Below, piece by piece: positions 1-8,657 of a stretch of 64,000 bases of DNA. This DNA comes from CAZCDS01 sp964497585 (GTDB lineage Bacteria; Desulfobacterota; Desulfomonilia; Desulfomonilales; Desulfomonilaceae). Position 1 is the stretch's first letter. Every line of letters begins with the position of its first letter. Both the position numbers and the translations under genes were made by a program. The notes beneath the pieces were generated by a model that was not told the DNA's origin, did no database searches, and worked only from the letters and a program-made list of their open reading frames with translations. The stretch spans positions 1-64,000 of the forward strand of contig CAZCDS010000034.1 of the NCBI GenBank assembly GCA_964497585.1, given 5' to 3'.

Positions 1-2
1 GC

Positions 3-74
3 GTGCGCATCAACGAATTGCCCGTTACCTCGGAACGACTCTTCCTGGCTCTGCATGAGAAGAACAAACAATAG
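3..74 (+). CDS. C-terminal end of a truncated gene (product uncertain)
   Basis: An open frame enters from the left edge and gives 23 residues ending LHEKNKQ before a TAG stop. Too little is present to identify the family. A ThiS/MoaD-like gene follows on the same strand after about 165 bp; such genes often sit beside tungsten aldehyde:ferredoxin oxidoreductase genes, so this could be the end of one, but that is context inference only. The frame assignment itself is weak because the piece is short. Confidence 0.3.
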   Translation: MRINELPVTSERLFLALHEKNKQ

Positions 75-238
75 CGTGACGGAATTGTTTGTTGGGAGCT
101 TGCCTCCACCGCCTGGATGATCGAGAATAAAGGTGAAGGGCTGTTGAAGTAGCCCGCATCAGGGGTCCGATGGTCGAAGGAATTTTTTGCATATTCCGTT
201 TGAGGTAGCCCTCCCGGTAATTGGTAGTGCGGCGGAGG

Positions 239-469
239 ATGGCGCCGGTACGAGAGGTGGCGAAATTGAAAATCATATTCAACGGCTTCCCCGAAGAGTT
301 CGAAGGGTGTGAGGTCTCCATTCAGGAGCTTCTTGACCGCACCCAGGAGGATGATCCCGCGGTTATCGTGGAACTCAACGGCCGCTTCGTCTACCGAAAA
401 GACTTCAAGATGGTCACGATCAACGAGGGCGACCGAGTGGAATTCATTCATCCCTCCTTCGGCGGGTAA
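239..469 (+). CDS. ThiS/MoaD-like small sulfur-carrier protein
   Basis: This is a beta-grasp protein of about 67-76 residues that ends in Gly-Gly (PSFGG), the tail that ThiS and MoaD proteins use for adenylation and thiocarboxylation. Proteins of this family carry sulfur for thiamine, molybdopterin or tungstopterin synthesis. The core KIIFNGF...VSIQELL...VIVELNG...GDRVEFIHP fits ThiS better than MoaD. The start is uncertain: ATG at 239 lies just behind GGAGG, while a TTG at 266 has GAGAGG eight bases upstream and would give a 67-residue protein beginning MKIIFNGF, the usual family length. A cofactor-synthesis role is inferred; the partner E1-like and target enzymes are not visible here. Confidence 0.8.
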   Translation: MAPVREVAKLKIIFNGFPEEFEGCEVSIQELLDRTQEDDPAVIVELNGRFVYRKDFKMVTINEGDRVEFIHPSFGG

Positions 470-620
470 ACGCGGACGTTCCCATCACCGCCTACCTGTA
501 TTTCTCGATGGTCGGAGACTATCTCAAGAGGTTTAGTGTGCTAGGCTTGCCTTCCGTCTGCTTGCTGCAATCCGGCCGACTGGGACCGTAAACGGGCCGC
601 TTCGGAAGCGCGGCAGAGTT

Positions 621-1016
621 CTACTTTTTTGGGCAAATAGCGTCAGAGGAGTGAGCCGCGTTTCCAGCAGTCGACTCAAGGGTTCGGACACGTTCTCTGA
701 GCAGAGCCAACTCCTGAACCAGCGTTTTGCGGTCTTGGAAAGCTGAAGAAATAGCCACAGTGAACTGTAGGTTAAGAGCTGCGAGGCCGAGGATGGAGAA
801 AAAGAAGAAGAAGGACTGTGGGTCCTTGATGCCGATAAGGCCGGCGATTCGAACGTACGTCCCGTGCAACCAGGGAACGGTCAGGAGCCCTAGGGAGACC
901 AGTATCCAGATGACCGAGTATTTCTCGCTCATGAGGTGGCTCCGAATCAACCCCAATACCCCGCTGAGCATGATCAGGGCCAGAATGGTAACGGCTATGG
1001 TCTGGTCAAGAGGCAA
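621..1016 (-). CDS. DUF2304-family membrane protein
   Basis: A protein of 131 residues with three predicted membrane helices (about residues 5-25, 33-52 and 66-90) followed by a soluble coiled tail (QELALLRERVRTLES). This matches DUF2304 proteins, which are typically encoded directly beside a polyprenyl-phosphate glycosyltransferase, as here: the upstream GT2 gene overlaps its start by 11 bp. The start is TTG, chosen because GAGGAGG sits five bases before it. The family function is unproven; a role in membrane anchoring or flipping of the lipid-linked sugar made by the GT2 is inference. It is the last gene of the minus-strand cluster. Confidence 0.8.
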   Translation of the reverse strand: MPLDQTIAVTILALIMLSGVLGLIRSHLMSEKYSVIWILVSLGLLTVPWLHGTYVRIAGLIGIKDPQSFFFFFSILGLAALNLQFTVAISSAFQDRKTLVQELALLRERVRTLESTAGNAAHSSDAICPKK

Positions 1017-1740
1017 TGGTTCCTCCTCGCTCGATTCTCCTGATTCTTGTAATCATCAAGGAGAGGGTAACTTTGAACACATAGTAGATGGGTCTGAGCA
1101 AACCGCTGTGCATAGACTTCTCAGGGTTCGGGTACATTTTGACCGGGATTTCCTGGATCCGGAATCCCATACGTTGAAGTAACACCAACATGTCGGCATC
1201 AGGATAGTCCTCGGGAAATATCCTCGAACAGTATAGACGCACAACCTCTCGAGAAAGCGCCTGATAACCACTAGTCGGGTCAGAAAAAGAGCGGCCCGCA
1301 AAAAGCCTCAGCAAACCTTGGAACAGCCTTCTTCCTATCCGTCGGGCGTATGGCATGGGGTAATCGTGGCCGTCAAGGAAGCGGCTTCCGATGACCACGT
1401 CTGCGTTGCCGGCGAGAATTGGTGCCACCAGGCATGCTGCATTGCTCGGGTCATGCTGACCGTCTGCATCAAGCTGAACCACGGCCTCGAATCCGTTCCG
1501 CATTGCATAAAGGTATCCCGTCTGAAGTGCTCCGCCGTAACCAAGATTGATCGGAAGGGTCACAGTTCTTGCTCCAGCCTCCTCAGCCCGCTCTTGAGTT
1601 CCGTCTGGAGAGCAGTCGTCAACCACAAGAACCTCAAACCCTTCCTCCCGAAGAACGGCTACCACCGGCCCGACCCGCCCCATCTCCCTGTAGGCCGGCA
1701 CCAGGGCAAGAACCCGTTGTTGATAGGGACTTGCAGCCAT
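1006..1740 (-). CDS. GT2 glycosyltransferase, dolichyl-phosphate-mannose-synthase-like
   Basis: A GT-A fold family 2 glycosyltransferase of 244 residues. The N-terminal strand LALVPAYRE, the VVDDCSPDGT nucleotide-sugar site and the DADGQHDP metal-binding motif (about residue 93) are all present, as is SDPTSGYQAL. The DPM1-like subgroup transfers a sugar from a nucleotide donor to a polyprenyl phosphate at the inner face of the membrane. It overlaps the DUF2304 gene by 11 bp, a common pairing that suggests one functional unit. Only a weak C-terminal hydrophobic stretch (YYVFKVTLSLMI) is seen, so it is probably membrane-associated. Donor and acceptor cannot be told from sequence. Confidence 0.9.
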   Translation of the reverse strand: MAASPYQQRVLALVPAYREMGRVGPVVAVLREEGFEVLVVDDCSPDGTQERAEEAGARTVTLPINLGYGGALQTGYLYAMRNGFEAVVQLDADGQHDPSNAACLVAPILAGNADVVIGSRFLDGHDYPMPYARRIGRRLFQGLLRLFAGRSFSDPTSGYQALSREVVRLYCSRIFPEDYPDADMLVLLQRMGFRIQEIPVKMYPNPEKSMHSGLLRPIYYVFKVTLSLMITRIRRIERGGTIAS

Positions 1741-1850
1741 TCTTAAACCCGATTTGAGAAAATATCCCTTTCCGAAAGAGTGATCGGAACTAGGCCAACG
1801 TTCATATTATATCTCGGAACGGCTGCACCGTGAAACCATCGGGCCAGTTC

Positions 1851-3239
1851 TCACTTGTTTCCGGATGCCCATGAGTGGAACATCCCAAAAATCCTGGCGG
1901 CTTTTTCCCAGACCATTCTCAGGATTGCTCCCGGCAGGTCGGGAAGCCAAGGTGAGCCAGGAAGGGCCCGAATGATCCGATACAGTCGTTGTCGTCGAAA
2001 TCGCCGATACAGCTTTTTGATTTCATTGCGACTGAGTTCCCGGGAGACTACAACGGCTTTCGTTGCGTTTGAGCCGAATTCAATGTTCAGCCGGCTCCAA
2101 TCCATATCTTCAGACACTAAGCCCCGTTCCTTGGCGGAATCCCACACTGGTGTACCCGGCAACGGCGTCAGGACATAGGTATCGACGAAATCGAGACGGC
2201 TGTTCTTTATGAAATCGTATGTCTCCATTATCTCCTCCTCCGTCTCCGCCGGGGAACCGATGACAAAGGAAGCATTGACCTGGATTCCGGCGTCCTTCAA
2301 TAGCTCAATCGCCCGCACATTGTCCTCGACGGTCACGTTCCCTTTCAAGTACTTCAGAGTGTTCACCGAACCGCTTTCTAGGCCCATACCCACTGAGACT
2401 ACTCCCATCTCCTTCAACATATTAACCAATGGTTGGTCCACGAGGTTGGCCCTGCAGGAGCAAGTGAACTTCACCTCGGATGCCAGCCCGCGGCTCACAA
2501 TCAGATCTCTCATAGTCTTTACCCGAGCCTTGTTCGCAACGAACAGATCGTCGTAGAAACTGATGAGTCTGGTTCCGTGGTCGACGAGGTCCGAGATCTC
2601 GTCCACTACATACTCGGCGGATGCAAACCTGACGACGCCCCAAAATCGAGAAGATGAGCAGAAAGAGCATCTATAAGGGCATCCACGCGACGTGAACATG
2701 TAGGAGTGGGATTGATACCCTGTGATGCTTCTCCTCGGATGTGGTATGTCGTCCAGCTCTTGAATCTCCGGACGGGGTGGGGTCGTAACGAACTCATCTC
2801 CGTCCCGAAAAACAATTCCGGGCACGGCTCTCAGATGGTCCGAGGCAAGAGTGCCCCGATCCAATAGAATTTCGATCAACTCGAGAAAGGTCTGTTCCCC
2901 TTCACCAATGCATCCGACATCCATTTCAGCCGTAAGGCACTTAGGCAAGGCCGATATGTGGGGTCCTCCCACGCAAACCATCGCCCCGAACTTCTTGGCG
3001 ATCCTTGCATACTGCATCGCATGGTTGAAATTCTGCGATACTGCTCCAATGGCAACCAAGTCCGGCGAAAAGTCCCTGATATCCTTATCGAGCCTTCCAG
3101 CAGAGTACTGGAATTCAAGTGCATCGGCGCCGAGTCTTGCTTCCACATAGGCTGTCAAATACGCTGGCCAAAGAGGCCGGTACCGATTCTCGACCTCCGA
3201 GTTTCTATCAACCGCATTCGCAAACAGAACTTTTGCCAC
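1851..3239 (-). CDS. B12-binding-domain radical SAM protein
   Basis: An N-terminal cobalamin-binding Rossmann-like domain (about residues 1-140; VCVGGPH...GEGE is typical of this class) precedes a radical SAM domain with the cluster motif CPYRCSFC, giving the three Cys in CxxxCxxC spacing. The family includes C- and P-methylases and ring-forming enzymes (HpnP, HpnR, BchE types). The GTG at 3239 is preferred because GGGAG lies upstream and the protein then begins with the usual hydrophobic strand VAKVLFANA; an upstream TTG at 3293 would add 18 residues without a good ribosome site. Located among glycosyltransferases and a methyltransferase, so it may modify a lipid or glycan. The substrate is unknown. 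Confidence 0.9.
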   Translation of the reverse strand: MAKVLFANAVDRNSEVENRYRPLWPAYLTAYVEARLGADALEFQYSAGRLDKDIRDFSPDLVAIGAVSQNFNHAMQYARIAKKFGAMVCVGGPHISALPKCLTAEMDVGCIGEGEQTFLELIEILLDRGTLASDHLRAVPGIVFRDGDEFVTTPPRPEIQELDDIPHPRRSITGYQSHSYMFTSRGCPYRCSFCSSSRFWGVVRFASAEYVVDEISDLVDHGTRLISFYDDLFVANKARVKTMRDLIVSRGLASEVKFTCSCRANLVDQPLVNMLKEMGVVSVGMGLESGSVNTLKYLKGNVTVEDNVRAIELLKDAGIQVNASFVIGSPAETEEEIMETYDFIKNSRLDFVDTYVLTPLPGTPVWDSAKERGLVSEDMDWSRLNIEFGSNATKAVVVSRELSRNEIKKLYRRFRRQRLYRIIRALPGSPWLPDLPGAILRMVWEKAARIFGMFHSWASGNK

Positions 3240-3329
3240 GAGATACGAACTCCCATTGCGGCTTCTTGTGTTCCGTGAATTGATCTGTCCCAATGGAACC
3301 GGTTGTACTCAAACTTCTCGCCGGTGCCT

Positions 3330-3986
3330 CTATCGGGAACGGTCCGGGGCGGCAGTGGTCTTCTCGGCGACAATAACGCAGTGGAGCGAAAATGCCCAGA
3401 GTACAAAAGGAATTGACAGGACTCGCTTGACCGAGAACCCATGCCTTTCCAAGGCCTTCCTCATGGATCGAGGCGTCCATTGATGAACGTGGCCCGGATC
3501 GAAAAGAGCCTCCTTAAACTTCAAGGTCAAGAGCCGGGCGAACATGAACGAGCGATCATTCGGAAATCCGAGCAATAGCTTCCCCTGAGGTCTGAGAATT
3601 CTATGAATCTCCGCTATGGCTGCCTCCGGTTCTTCCAGATGTTCGACGACCTCGATGAACAGGACCGCATCCACACTTTCGTCAAGGATATTGAGTGCGT
3701 AAGTATCTCCAAACCGGACGGGAAGGTTATGTTGAAGGCAAATTCTCACGTTTTCTGGGAGAGAATCGATGCCGAAGATATCGTGCCCGGGTAAGTGTTT
3801 GATGAGTTTTTCAAGGGTTATTCCTTCTCCACATCCGATGTCGAATATCACCCGGTCGTCCCGGTCGAGAAACCTCATGATTGTTCGGTCGCGGTAATCC
3901 CAGTAGATTCTGGTTATTCCTCCTTTGGCATATTGGTCCCGCTGCAGGAGGGTGTCGTCCGATGGCGCCCTATCGGTTACCGGCAT
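3330..3986 (-). CDS. Class I SAM-dependent methyltransferase
   Basis: A 218-residue methyltransferase of the UbiE/COQ5-like superfamily. Motif I is VIFDIGCGEG (about residues 46-55), the acidic end of strand 2 is GIDS, and motif post-II is DAVLFIEVVEHLEEP. The C-terminal part (RPQGKLLLGFPN...) matches proteins in surface polysaccharide clusters. The start overlaps the upstream glycosyltransferase gene by 17 bp, so the two are probably co-translated. The likely substrate is a sugar or lipid of the same pathway, which is inference from context. Confidence 0.88.
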   Translation of the reverse strand: MPVTDRAPSDDTLLQRDQYAKGGITRIYWDYRDRTIMRFLDRDDRVIFDIGCGEGITLEKLIKHLPGHDIFGIDSLPENVRICLQHNLPVRFGDTYALNILDESVDAVLFIEVVEHLEEPEAAIAEIHRILRPQGKLLLGFPNDRSFMFARLLTLKFKEALFDPGHVHQWTPRSMRKALERHGFSVKRVLSIPFVLWAFSLHCVIVAEKTTAAPDRSR

Positions 3987-5070
3987 CAGACCTTCCCAGC
4001 ACTACGTGACGTATGGAGATCCGGCATGAGAGGATGTGCCGGCACATCTTCCAGTTACTGATTCGTCGCTTCTTCGAAGAACCGGCTCGCCGGCGCAGCA
4101 TGGCAGGCAGGCCTGCCAGGGCTTCCACATGGGCTCGTAACAACGTTGCGAGGATGGTGATCAGTGGGGCGTTGCTGGTAAACTCCCTCAACTGGTCCGC
4201 TCCCGTTATCAAAGCATAGCATTGGAAGAGGTATCGCCACAGAGTTGTTAATACGACCAGAGGAAACAGGACATAGGGAAAGTTCTTGACTACCACCCAG
4301 TAGTGGTTTCTCTCCACCAAGAAAGCCTTGTTCAACGAGAATTTTCCACCAGTTAGTGAATAATGGTGAACGACTGTCGAATACGGGGCGATTACCGCTT
4401 TCCAGCCCGCCCAACGCAGACGAAGTCCCAGATCCGTGTCTTCACAGTACGCGAAGAAAGACTCATCAAACAGCCCCACGTCCGCCAACGCTTCACGCCG
4501 AAACAGACATGCACACCCACTCACGAGTAGAACTTCCTTTGGTTTGATTAAGGTGGGGGCTTGCTCTCCTCTCAACGCCTGACGAGACATGCCATCCAAG
4601 GCGATCCCCACGCCGCATGAATCCACAGTTCCCTCACAATTACCGTCCAGGATAACAGACCCTACGGATCCTATGGAGACATCTTTTTCCGCTACCCGCA
4701 CCATCGAACCAAGCCACTCTTTGCTGACAACCGCATCGTTGTTCAGAACGGCGACAAATTCCCCGTGAGCCTCCCTCAGGCCACGGTTGTAACCGCCCGC
4801 GAACCCCTTGTTTGATGTGTTGCGGATGACGCGAACCGTCGGAAAGAGCCTCCATAGCTGCGTGGCTATATCCTCTGTCGAGCCGTTGTCCACAACGATA
4901 ACCTCAATAGGCCTGTAGTCCGACAGAAATACGCTTGTGAGACACCGACTCACAAGATCCAGACGGTTAACGGTCGCAATAATAACAGAGACGAGTGGAC
5001 CGGCAGAGGCTCTGTCCTCAACCGCACCGTCGTCGTCCATTCTCGTCGGCGCCTTCTCGGAACTCTTCAC
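3970..5070 (-). CDS. GT2 glycosyltransferase, rhamnosyltransferase-like
   Basis: A family 2 glycosyltransferase of 366 residues. It opens with VSVIIATVNR, has the donor site VIVVDNGSTE, an NND metal-binding variant of DxD (VAVLNNDAVV), and the LFDESFFAYCEDTDLGLR block typical of rhamnosyl- and galactosyltransferases of O-antigen clusters. A C-terminal hydrophobic part (FPYVLFPLVVLTTLWRYLF) may attach it to the membrane. The start is GTG at 5070, which overlaps the TGA of the upstream radical SAM gene as GTGA; the frame is open further upstream but that sequence is the radical SAM gene in another frame. It is translationally coupled to both neighbours. Confidence 0.9.
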   Translation of the reverse strand: MKSSEKAPTRMDDDGAVEDRASAGPLVSVIIATVNRLDLVSRCLTSVFLSDYRPIEVIVVDNGSTEDIATQLWRLFPTVRVIRNTSNKGFAGGYNRGLREAHGEFVAVLNNDAVVSKEWLGSMVRVAEKDVSIGSVGSVILDGNCEGTVDSCGVGIALDGMSRQALRGEQAPTLIKPKEVLLVSGCACLFRREALADVGLFDESFFAYCEDTDLGLRLRWAGWKAVIAPYSTVVHHYSLTGGKFSLNKAFLVERNHYWVVVKNFPYVLFPLVVLTTLWRYLFQCYALITGADQLREFTSNAPLITILATLLRAHVEALAGLPAMLRRRAGSSKKRRISNWKMCRHILSCRISIRHVVLGRSDAGNR

Positions 5071-6509
5071 GCTGCGCCCTTGACCACCCTCAAGAGAGTA
5101 CGAAAAGCTCTGGCAGCTTCCAATATTGTTCGAGGATTTCCGATCACCTGAGATACTTTGCGCAGCAGCACGCGGGGTCTGAAGTAGAATTCTCGAAGCA
5201 CACGTGACCGCTCCCGTTCCAAGTCCGCCTTTGAAAACCCGGTCGGCACGAAAACCGTATTCAGTGTGTTCATCTTCTGCCAATTCCGCTCGAACGTACC
5301 CTCCTTATCGGCCATCCTGAACAGCTCGCTTCCGGGAAACGGGGTGAGCTGCATGACGGAGATATCGTCAAGCGGGAGACGTTTGGCCAGCTCGCGCGTA
5401 GCAGCCAAAGAGCGTTGTGATTCACCCGGAAATCCAATCATGAAGAACCCCTTGGTCTGCAGTCCTGCTTCATGACTCCAACGAACAGCCCGCTCGATCT
5501 CATCAAGGCTCAAATTTTTGCCCATAGCCCAGAGTATTTCAGGATCCCCCGACTCGATTCCGAAGGATATGTGCCAACACCCGGCCTTTCTCATCAATTT
5601 CAAGAGATCCGGAGTAACCTGATCAGCGCGGCCAAGACAAGACCACGTAATATCAATCTTTGTCTCGATAAGGCGCAGGCAGAATTCACGGACCCATTTT
5701 CTTACGAGCACAAACGTATCGTCTTCGATCAACACTTCCTTCACGCCGTAATTTTTTCTTAGATCCTGAAGCATTCGGATCGCGTAGCTTGGACTGTACG
5801 AGCGGCATTTATTCCCGAATACGGATCTGTCGCAGAAGACACATTTGTTGGGACAGCCGCGTGTCAGCACCAACGAGGCGCTCGGAAACCGGCGAACTCG
5901 TGAAGGGGAAGGTTTGAACCTTCTAGGAAAGCCCCGAATCAGCGACCAAGCCGGCAAGGGCAGAGCATCCATGTCGGGAATGGTTGGGCGTCTGTTGTTA
6001 ATTCTGACGCCGCCGTTGCTTATGATCGCCGTACCCTCCAGGTCGTCACGGATTCCATCTCCGGCTAGCAGACCGTTCAACAACTCGGCGAACGTCAACT
6101 CCCCTTCTCCAAGTACTGCCACGTCGATGGCGGAAAAATCCAGCAGAGTTTCCTTGGGCAAGGCCGTCACATGGCACCCTCCGAGAATAGTGACTATTCC
6201 GGAATCGTAGTCCTTGATCCTTTGGCAGAGTTCCCCGGCGGCTATCACGCCGGAAGTGGTTGAGGTGATTCCCACTATGTCCGGAGCCAAGGCGACGATA
6301 TCGTGGAAGGCCTCGTCCAGGGAAAGGTTCTCCGCAGACGCATCAATGACGCGGACTTCGGCACCAAGATGCCGCGCAACTCCTGCGAGGCACGCTAAAC
6401 CAAAGGAGGAATGAGTGCTGGCTGCTCCGGAGAAGTCCCCATAGCGCTCGATCACTGAAACAGGCGCTGAGACCAAAACGACACGAGGGCTAACTCCGCT
6501 GCCTACCAA
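5067..6509 (-). CDS. B12-binding-domain radical SAM protein
   Basis: The second radical SAM protein of the cluster, 480 residues. The N-terminal B12-binding domain shows VTILGGCHVTALP and VAVLGEGELTF; the radical SAM motif is CPNKCVFC (CxxxCxxC). The later motif SFGIESGDPEIL is the SAM-binding region, and FPGSELF marks the end of the barrel. Start is TTG with a strong GGGGAGGT five bases upstream. It resembles its neighbour at 1851 in architecture but the sequences differ clearly, so they probably do different reactions. The gene overlaps the following glycosyltransferase by four bases (GTGA). Substrate unknown; lipid or glycan methylation or rearrangement is inferred. Confidence 0.9.
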   Translation of the reverse strand: MVGSGVSPRVVLVSAPVSVIERYGDFSGAASTHSSFGLACLAGVARHLGAEVRVIDASAENLSLDEAFHDIVALAPDIVGITSTTSGVIAAGELCQRIKDYDSGIVTILGGCHVTALPKETLLDFSAIDVAVLGEGELTFAELLNGLLAGDGIRDDLEGTAIISNGGVRINNRRPTIPDMDALPLPAWSLIRGFPRRFKPSPSRVRRFPSASLVLTRGCPNKCVFCDRSVFGNKCRSYSPSYAIRMLQDLRKNYGVKEVLIEDDTFVLVRKWVREFCLRLIETKIDITWSCLGRADQVTPDLLKLMRKAGCWHISFGIESGDPEILWAMGKNLSLDEIERAVRWSHEAGLQTKGFFMIGFPGESQRSLAATRELAKRLPLDDISVMQLTPFPGSELFRMADKEGTFERNWQKMNTLNTVFVPTGFSKADLERERSRVLREFYFRPRVLLRKVSQVIGNPRTILEAARAFRTLLRVVKGAA

Positions 6510-6683
6510 TCATTACCTCCCCGAAACGGTTCGTCATCGGACATCCCGCCATCAGCTCTCGTTACGCTTCAACAATCCATACTTGTCAGAAAAGCCCTGG
6601 ATAGTCAAGAGGTTCGTCGAACTCATCGGCCCCAAAACGGTCATCGTTGCGGTTAAGAAATGGGAGGCTGATTCCGGCGCCGT

Positions 6684-8657
6684 TCAATCCCGCCCCAAGC
6701 GGGTTTCACGGTCAGTCGTTGTACGGGGTTTGACAAACAGCGAGAACAGATTGTCCTGGTAAATGAGTCGCCACTTGCCCGGAGAAGACTTCAACGCCTC
6801 ACTGACACCGCTACGGCACCCGCTTCGCACCACAATGGCGCTTACCCCAGCCATAGCAGAATGTCTGAGTGCATTCTTGGCGCCTTCTGCGTGAGTGTTG
6901 CACGCGACAAGAGCCTGAGCAAGCAATCTGCGGGATCCTTCTCGCGGATCTCCCGCAATGCGAAAAATAAACCTCGTGTCCAGAGGATTGTGGAGAGCTT
7001 CAAACCTTATTGACGTGTCGAGCAGCGAGAGCACGAAAACGACCTCCGGGGGAGCCAAGACACTTCTTGACGCCAGCAGGGGGGCAATTGTGCGGCAGAA
7101 CCTTAGCACCTTGTGATTGAACCTATATTCCGAGGGCCTCTTGATGGATACACGGTTTCCTGGAGATATGGTCGCCATCTGAAAATGAAGCAAGAAGACT
7201 GCTGTACTACCAACAAGGACTGCTCCCTTGAAGCATGTGGAAGGTGAACGGCGAGCGCCCTGGATAAGATCCGCAATGATGGGGAGAATCAGTCCGGCGC
7301 CAAGGGGCACGGGACACAGGAGTGCCAGCCTCCAGTATATCTGATGAAAAGCATGGAACCATACCGGCCCGAGAAGAGGATTGAAAAAGACAAGTACCAG
7401 TACCAGTGAGACAGAGCATACAATCAAGGCATCGATTCGCTTGAGCGCCATCCATGGCAGCAGAAACATGCACATCGCATACCACACCAAGCTCCATCCC
7501 TTACCCCATACCATGGACAGGGATTGCCACCAAGTGCCGATAGTCATTTCCCTGAGGACATTGTTCAAAGCTCGGACATCGTACCCGGAAGGCACCAACC
7601 CCAGGACTAGCGCAACCAGTATAGCCACACAGTAGGCAGAAGAAAGATTAAGCACGAAAGCCTTCAGAGCAAGACGGAAAACAGGGGTCGATCTGGTTGG
7701 CAAAGAGGAAAAAAAGAGCGCAGTGGACGACGCAAGAACGAAAATCGGAACAAGGAAGAAGCCACTTGAAGTGAGTCCGACGGCACAAATCCCGGTCATG
7801 AGTGTGAGAGCCCAATTCTCCCGTGACGGCCGCCGAAAGAAACGGTAGCAACAACGCAAAATGTACGGAAGGAGGAGGGTCAAGAAAATTGCCTTGCCCT
7901 GCCATAAGCGAACAAAAGCAAAGTTTCCGTAGGTTCTATGGAGGTTTCCGTCCAAAAAAAGGAATATGATCGTACCGACGACTGCGAGCAAAGACTTACG
8001 AGAACTCAGCCCGAACTCCCGAAACACAAGGTAGTAGACGATCGGAATCAGGAACGCCGTCATAGCAGCCGGCCCATTATGGTAAAGCCAGAGAGGATCC
8101 GCCCCGAGCAGGTGAGCCGCAAACGCTACGAGCATCTCGTAGGAACTGATCAGTTGGACCGAAGGCATTCCGGGAAGGCAGGTGGACCTATACAGCGTAT
8201 CTGTCACAATAAGGGGCTTATCCAGGTTCCCAAGCTGAACCAGTGCACGGTGAAAATAGCTGATGTCATCGGTGTCCGGCCGATTCAACATCGTAGAAAT
8301 GACGCCGAGAACAAGTCCCAGCGCAAACAGACCGGCAATGATGCTAAAAGCTTCCCCAGGGTCTGTTAAGCGCGTCGGAGTGCGGTACCATGAGCGTAGC
8401 CGGATTCCGAGCAGCAGTGTGGTGAGGCAGGCCGACACAGGCATGACCCAACTACTCGGCCATCGAGCTGTGAAGACTATTTGGTAGGAGATCGTACAGC
8501 CAGCGAAAACTATTACAAAGACCTGAACGATCTTATCTATATGGGATTCCGATAAACACCTTGGAACCACGCTCCGGCCGTTCACACCACGTTTCTCCTG
8601 GAAGGTCTCGGGATCACGGACCATGTGTGCATAACAGCATACATCGTTTGGCAGCAT
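6684..8657 (-). CDS. Large polytopic membrane protein, possible GT-C-like glycosyltransferase
   Basis: About 657 residues with roughly 12 hydrophobic helices starting at IVQVFVIVFAGCTI and a soluble C-terminal third. Long loops between helices (for example TDTLYRSTCLPG and the DPLWLYHNG segment) and its place at the head of a cluster with GT2 enzymes are consistent with a GT-C glycosyltransferase or a polymerase-like protein, but no diagnostic motif is seen and the assignment is tentative. The frame stays open to 8990, yet that extension reads as Arg-rich, low-quality sequence, so a start at ATG 8657 (or ATG 8624) is preferred; neither has a clear ribosome-binding site. It is separated by 174 bp from the radical SAM gene downstream. 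Confidence 0.7.
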   Translation of the reverse strand: MLPNDVCCYAHMVRDPETFQEKRGVNGRSVVPRCLSESHIDKIVQVFVIVFAGCTISYQIVFTARWPSSWVMPVSACLTTLLLGIRLRSWYRTPTRLTDPGEAFSIIAGLFALGLVLGVISTMLNRPDTDDISYFHRALVQLGNLDKPLIVTDTLYRSTCLPGMPSVQLISSYEMLVAFAAHLLGADPLWLYHNGPAAMTAFLIPIVYYLVFREFGLSSRKSLLAVVGTIIFLFLDGNLHRTYGNFAFVRLWQGKAIFLTLLLPYILRCCYRFFRRPSRENWALTLMTGICAVGLTSSGFFLVPIFVLASSTALFFSSLPTRSTPVFRLALKAFVLNLSSAYCVAILVALVLGLVPSGYDVRALNNVLREMTIGTWWQSLSMVWGKGWSLVWYAMCMFLLPWMALKRIDALIVCSVSLVLVLVFFNPLLGPVWFHAFHQIYWRLALLCPVPLGAGLILPIIADLIQGARRSPSTCFKGAVLVGSTAVFLLHFQMATISPGNRVSIKRPSEYRFNHKVLRFCRTIAPLLASRSVLAPPEVVFVLSLLDTSIRFEALHNPLDTRFIFRIAGDPREGSRRLLAQALVACNTHAEGAKNALRHSAMAGVSAIVVRSGCRSGVSEALKSSPGKWRLIYQDNLFSLFVKPRTTTDRETRLGRD

